A stretch of 5,180 nt of DNA, from positions 1 to 5,180 of the forward strand of contig JAAUSP010000559.1 of the NCBI GenBank assembly GCA_012032575.1, given 5' to 3'. Both the position numbers and the translations under genes were made by a program. How positions within the stretch are numbered: the first letter of the stretch is position 1; each line of letters starts with the position of its first letter. Shown here one piece after another: positions 4,333-5,180 of the stretch. Below the pieces are notes generated by a model, which had not been told where the DNA came from, did not search any database, and worked only from the letters and a program-made list of their open reading frames with translations. Origin of the DNA: Anaerolineales bacterium. GTDB taxonomy: Bacteria > Chloroflexota > Anaerolineae > 4572-78 > J111.

Positions 4333-5180
4333 TTGAACCGCGTTGACCGCCTCATGGCCTACCTGCTCCTGTTTCAAAGCCGGGGGCTGATGCGGGCGCA
4401 GGATTTTGCCGGAGAATTTGAGATCAGCGAGCGCACGGTTTATCGCGATATTCAGGCGCTGTGCGAAGTCGGCGTGCCGGTTGTGGCCATGCCCGGTGAA
4501 GGCTACCGGCTGATGGAAGGCTACTATCTGCCGCCCATCTCCTTTTCCGCCGACGAAGCCCGTTCGCTGCACCTGTCCATTTCGATGCTGGTCGGGCTGA
4601 CCACCCCCGGCCCGACGCAGCAGGCGGCTTCGGCAGCCCTGGAAAAAATCCGGGCGGTTCTGCCCGAAGCGACACTGCGCCAGGTGGAGGCGCTGCAAAG
4701 CGTCATCCGCTTTTATGCCTTTCCCCGCCCCACCCTCACCTTTGACAACAAAACCTTCCTGACCCTCCACGAGGCCATCCAGCAGCGTCAGGTGGTCCGG
4801 CTGCGCTATCACGCCTTCAACAACGAAATCACCGAACGGGACGTGGAACCGCTGGAGCTGTCCTATCTGGATAACGCCTGGATTCTGTTCGGTTACTGCC
4901 GCCTGCGCCAGGGGCTGCGCAACTTTCGGCTGGACCGGATTGACCGGCTGGTGCTGGCGAACGAACAATTTGCGCCGCGCCAACTTGACTCGCGCCAACG
5001 CTCTTCGGGCCAGGAGCACCCCCGGGTGATTGTCAAGTTTGACCCAAGCGTGACCCGCTGGGTGCGCGAGCGGCAGCACTTCAGCCTGATCGAGGCACGT
5101 AATGACAGCGTGATGGTTTACCGGCCCAGCTCGTTTGAGCAAATCGAAGGCTGGCTGCTCGGCTGGGGCGACAAGATGGA
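4333..5180 (+). CDS. YafY-type HTH and WYL-domain transcriptional regulator, 3' end outside window
   Basis: This is a DNA-binding regulator of the DeoR-like HTH plus WYL family; its ligand and targets are unknown. 282 codons are present and the frame runs off the right edge, probably only some 15-30 residues short of complete. An N-terminal winged HTH (about 1-60) includes DFAGEFEISERTVYRDIQAL (24-43) and VGVPVVAMPGEGYRLMEGY. A helical linker follows (about 70-128). The WYL domain (about 142-212) has VVRLRYHAF (154-162), the core NAWILFGYCR (181-190), which reads W-I-L rather than W-Y-L, and RNFRLDRIDRL (196-206). The WCX C-terminal extension begins near 229 (HPRVIVKFDP) and includes WLLGWGD. 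Start choice is explained at its ribosome-binding site. It faces no divergent gene; the neighbouring GNAT gene is the closest candidate partner, separated by the inverted repeat. A long open frame on the opposite strand here is a high-G+C artefact. Confidence 0.92.
   Translation, partial: MNRVDRLMAYLLLFQSRGLMRAQDFAGEFEISERTVYRDIQALCEVGVPVVAMPGEGYRLMEGYYLPPISFSADEARSLHLSISMLVGLTTPGPTQQAASAALEKIRAVLPEATLRQVEALQSVIRFYAFPRPTLTFDNKTFLTLHEAIQQRQVVRLRYHAFNNEITERDVEPLELSYLDNAWILFGYCRLRQGLRNFRLDRIDRLVLANEQFAPRQLDSRQRSSGQEHPRVIVKFDPSVTRWVRERQHFSLIEARNDSVMVYRPSSFEQIEGWLLGWGDKM

Noticed and set aside
4159..5142. A 327-codon open frame on the minus strand
   Set aside because: It is antisense to the WYL regulator, whose plus-strand frame has clear HTH, WYL and WCX motifs; the minus translation is Gln/His/Gly-rich and matches no family I know.

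Overview
The window looks like a chromosomal segment from a free-living bacterium. The best guess is Chloroflexota (Anaerolineae-like), from protein style, TTG start usage and heptamer-type intergenic repeats. This assignment rests on recall and inference and is only moderately secure. The only complete functional module is a Ktr/Trk-type potassium uptake pair; I found no clearly new biological system.

Left part (1-1064). A structured RNA 3' end (stem-loop 26-70, then a Rho-independent terminator 73-105) closes a plus-strand transcript that enters from outside the window. The rest of this part reads on the minus strand. A 68-codon excisionase/MerR-type HTH gene (858-1064) is followed 7 nt later by an Ala/Lys/Glu-rich reading frame (548-850). 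This runs, in another frame, into the C-terminal half of a PAP2 phosphatase (about 372-698). The PAP2 part has lost its N-terminal membrane segments and the motif-1 lysine, so this looks like an internally deleted, frameshifted gene. A weak 58-codon frame (190-366) follows. Nothing convincing lies in 106-189.

Divergent control region (1065-1358). Two sigma70-like promoters lie back to back. Their -35 boxes share the palindrome CAATATTG; one drives the HTH gene leftward and the other the potassium operon rightward. The rightward promoter implies a leader of about 167 nt with three GAGATT(A/G) heptamers near its 5' end.

Potassium operon (1359-3552). ktrB (TrkH/KtrB pore, 459 aa) and ktrA (RCK regulator, 260 aa) are 31 bp apart. 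KtrA forms the cytosolic nucleotide-binding ring that gates KtrB. KtrB has all four filter loops but an unusual gating-loop sequence; KtrA has an approximately 40-residue N-terminal extension.

Right part (3599-5180). A stand-alone GNAT acetyltransferase resembles the N-terminal half of YhcX-type GNAT/nitrilase fusions. It ends 5 nt before a perfect 24-bp inverted repeat built from 7-nt units. A YafY-type HTH/WYL regulator then starts at a TTG codon and runs off the right edge. The right part is visibly richer in G+C than the ktr genes.
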